Below, in pieces: positions 61,325 through 64,000 of a DNA stretch of 64,000 nt. Where the stretch lies: assembly GCA_013399015.1 (NCBI GenBank), contig VWZX01002271.1, forward strand, positions 124,001 through 188,000. The letters run 5' to 3'. The stretch comes from Galbula dea. Taxonomy: Eukaryota; Chordata; Aves; Piciformes; Galbulidae. Position 1 is the stretch's first letter. The number at the start of each line of letters is the position of its first letter. The position numbers and the translations under genes were made by a program. The notes below the pieces were generated by a model. The model had not been told where the DNA came from. It was given only the letters and a program-made list of their open reading frames with translations, and did not search any database.

Positions 61325-64000
61325 GTATTTAGTATTTTAGGATTTTCTTTTTGTGCTTTAGGAATATTAGAAAGTATGTGTTATTCTATTTCTTTTATTT
61401 TATATTATTTTACTGGGAGCCCAAGACTGTGCCAAGCAGTGCTACTATTGACAGGATTTCACTTGCAGTTGTAAGCTGACATTGAGCTCTCCACTGCCTG
61501 CAGCAAAGAAAACCTCCTGACCACCCCACTTGGCTCATCAATCTGTTTATCAGGGAGGTCTCCCAAGATATCCAGCCACCCAGGTAGTACCATGACTGAT
61601 GAAACTTGCCCTGCAGTACCATTTAGATGTCACAGCTATGGGTCGTTGCAGGCAGTGTGGTGGTGCAGCTGTCACTCTTCTTTGAAACAGAGTTAAATAC
61701 ACTGTGGAACACATTGAAGTATGTTAATGCTTCAAGATTTTGGTGTGCTGTTGGATGGTCTATCTCCATTAGTAAAGAAAAGTTGCCCAAATTTCTGTCT
61801 CAGATGGACTGGAGTAGAGCTGAAGGACATGGAAAGAGATGTTGTTCATGTAGATATTCCTGTGAGTAGCATATGAAATGACTCTGCTCTCATCTCTGAT
61901 CCTTGATGGCAAAAGAAATGAAGGAAAACTGAGTCAAACTTAGTATTTTTTTCCCTTTACTCCCACATGATGTTTTCTGTACTGATGCTTTCTTATAAGA
62001 GTATTCATTGTTGCTTTAAAATGAGAAGAAGGGAAAAAGTGCAACTTCTGAGAGTATAGTAAGCATATTAATCAATTTTGCAAGGCAGCTAACAATCCTG
62101 ATGTAGTTACAGCAAGAGCACTCTGTTAAATGTGATTTGTAACTCTTTCTTCTTAATATTCTGGAGAATAAGTCTGATGAGGAGCAGCTGAGGGAGCTGG
62201 GGTTGTTTAGTTTGAGAAAGAGGAGGCTCAGAGGAAACCTCACTCTCTACAGCTCCCTGAGGGGAGGTTGGAATGAGGTGGGTGTCAGTCTCTTCTCCAG
62301 GGTTACCAGTGAGAGGACAAGAGGAAATGGCCTCAAATTGCACCAGGGGAGATTAGATAGATATTAGATTAGATATTAGGAAATATTTCTTCCCAGGAAG
62401 ATCTGTTAGGCATTGGCCCAGGCTGCCCAGGGCAGTGGTGGAGTCACCATCCCTGGAAGGCTTCAAAAAACAAATCCATGTGACACTTAGTTGCATGGGT
62501 TAGTGGCAAGGTGGTGACAGGCTAATGGTTGGACTTGATGATCTTAGAGATCTCTTTCAACCTTAACAGCTCTGTGGTTCTGTTTTCAGTGACTTCAGAA
62601 GGGTTACTGTAGCCTGTAGGCATGATCTGCTCCCTGATCTACTGCAGCTGGCAAAAAAAGAATCCTCACCCTGGTGTTATGAAAGAGCAGTTAGCAGTGA
62701 TGCAGTGCAAGTGTGATCTGAGATGATGTTCCAGCACAGCTAGCAATGAATACACCAAGAAGTGTAGGGTTTAGGCAGCTCTGCCTTCATTAAGGTTGTA
62801 TAGCATTTCTCATCTCACATCCATCCATCCTAATGGAGCAAAGATGGGAAAAAAATCACATTAAAACAGGGCAAAAATATTTTGTTTGGCATTTATGAAG
62901 TTTATTAAAACACTGAGTAACAACATGGTGTAAAAATGATCTTGTTTGCAGGGAACATTTGTTTTTGTTTCCCCTCTGGAGAAGTTTTGGCTGTTCAATT
63001 ATAGGCCTCATTGCTTCAGCATTATTTTCAACTGAAATGTCAGAACTTGGAAAAGCATATCTAATGTGCAAATTAAGTTTATTGCTGCTCATTGAGTTGT
63101 TTATTCTTTGTGGGAGAAGTCTTTATTATACCTCCAGCACTCTACCATCTTAGCTGTTTTCTCCCCTGGAATGGGGTTTACCATATAGTGCCTGTCTGCA
63201 GTTGCTAAGCAAGATAGATAGAGCAGGTGGAACCAAGAGCTTTTAAGAAGCTTTTAAAAGTATTTGAGTTGGAAGTCTTCAAGACAACCCCATAAAAGAA
63301 GCAGAAAATATCACACAAGTGAACCACTCTCCATCAGTGGTGTCACTGGATATGAGCAGGCTAGAACAAGAGATGGAAGAGGATGATAATACCATAATAA
63401 AATGAAATTTTGGGGTTTTTTTTTTGCTAACACTACTGAAAAAACCACACCTCAGACACCAAGCCAGTAGAATTCACATAAAAGACAGTTTTCAGTATTC
63501 ATTTGTTAGAGGCTGGTAGGTTCAGGCCAGTAAGAAAGTAGATTTCTTATGATACTAACAGCATAAAACTATTGGGAGTTTTTATGCTACAAGAAGAAAC
63601 CTTCATGCTCTAGTATTCCAAAACACTGATTCTATAGCATGCATTCTTTTCCCTAAGGAGTCATTCCACAAGTTTGAACAGATAAATAAATGATCTGTGG
63701 AATTTGAATCCCTGCTAATCAAATTCTAGAACAGGATTGCAGATGTCTTCTCGCTGATCTCTTTGAGTGTGTGAGAAAATAATGACACAAGAAATGACAT
63801 GAGGGACCTAATGAGGCAACCATAATAGTATTGGAGCTCTCTGATGAAGAAGAGATTCAAAAGATTCTCAGCCAGTGTCCTTGCCATCAACTGGAGCTCA
63901 TGGTCCCTTCCTCTGCAATGGACAACTGGCTTTGATGGGGGCTTAAAGACAGGACATCATTTTCTGTTTGTATTCTCTGGCTTTTAGCATGGAACTAGTT
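61325..64000 (+). other. Start of CNTN6 intron after Ig5 (incomplete)
   Basis: The sequence after the GTATTT donor carries one plus-strand CR1 fragment (62160-62584). The remaining AT-rich sequence shows no Ig6-like coding segment, so the intron continues past the window. Confidence 0.8.
62160..62584 (+). mobile_element. CR1 LINE, 3' fragment
   Basis: TCTGGAGAATAAGTCTGATG, GAGCAGCTGAGGGAGCTGGG, TTCTCCAGGGTTACCAGTGA, CCAGGCTGCCCAGGGCAGTG and GGTTGGACTTGATGATCTTA. It contains a short TTAGATAGATATTAGATTAGAT duplication relative to its relatives (62350-62378). It is closest to the copy at 24635. Confidence 0.94.

Noticed and set aside
61325..64000. Search for the Ig6 exon
   Set aside because: No segment with a contactin Ig6 start, cysteines and splice sites was seen. 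Frames at 61627 and 62856 are chance.
1..64000. tRNA, rRNA, snRNA or miRNA genes, CRISPR arrays, bacterial-type operons
   Set aside because: No cloverleaf with A/B boxes, no rRNA motif, and no regularly spaced identical repeats were seen. The repeats present are dispersed CR1 copies.

Overview
The window is vertebrate nuclear DNA, almost certainly from a bird. It has one spliced gene on the + strand, long AT-rich introns, GT-AG splice sites, and about thirty 5'-truncated CR1 LINE fragments. Many CR1 copies end in the avian-type ATTCTATGATTCTATG-like tail. There is no bacterial or phage content, no operon, no CRISPR array and no complete single-exon gene.

The gene is a contactin, best matched to contactin-6 (CNTN6, NB-3), a GPI-anchored neuronal adhesion molecule with six Ig and four fibronectin III domains. 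I see eight internal coding exons: 16223-16318, 26755-26958, 28657-28759, 38005-38189, 41508-41644, 45325-45454, 46497-46647 and 61197-61324. They join without a frameshift or stop into 1134 nt (378 codons), covering the Ig1/Ig2 linker and all of Ig2 to Ig5. Each Ig domain is encoded by one exon pair. All introns at domain borders are phase 1, while the introns inside domains are phase 1, 2, 0 and 2. The exons for the signal peptide and Ig1 are not recognisable in the first 16 kb and probably lie upstream. Ig6, the FNIII domains and the GPI signal lie downstream of 64000.

Region by region: 1-16222 is intron or upstream sequence with several CR1 copies, a likely old ERV-type solo LTR (about 5519-6030) and a head-to-head CR1 pair (12719-13158). 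16319-26754 is a 10.4 kb intron. 26755-46647 holds six exons separated by introns of 1.0 to 9.2 kb. 46648-61196 is a 14.5 kb intron with five or more CR1 copies. 61325-64000 is the start of the next intron.

CR1 fragments add up to roughly 9 kb by my hand-drawn boundaries, about 14% of the window. That is high for a bird and hints at a CR1-rich lineage such as woodpeckers or their relatives, but this is only inference. I did not find a novel biological system here. The most useful results are the exon model (including a 96-nt exon too short to stand out as an ORF), the domain/phase architecture, and several CR1/LTR structures.
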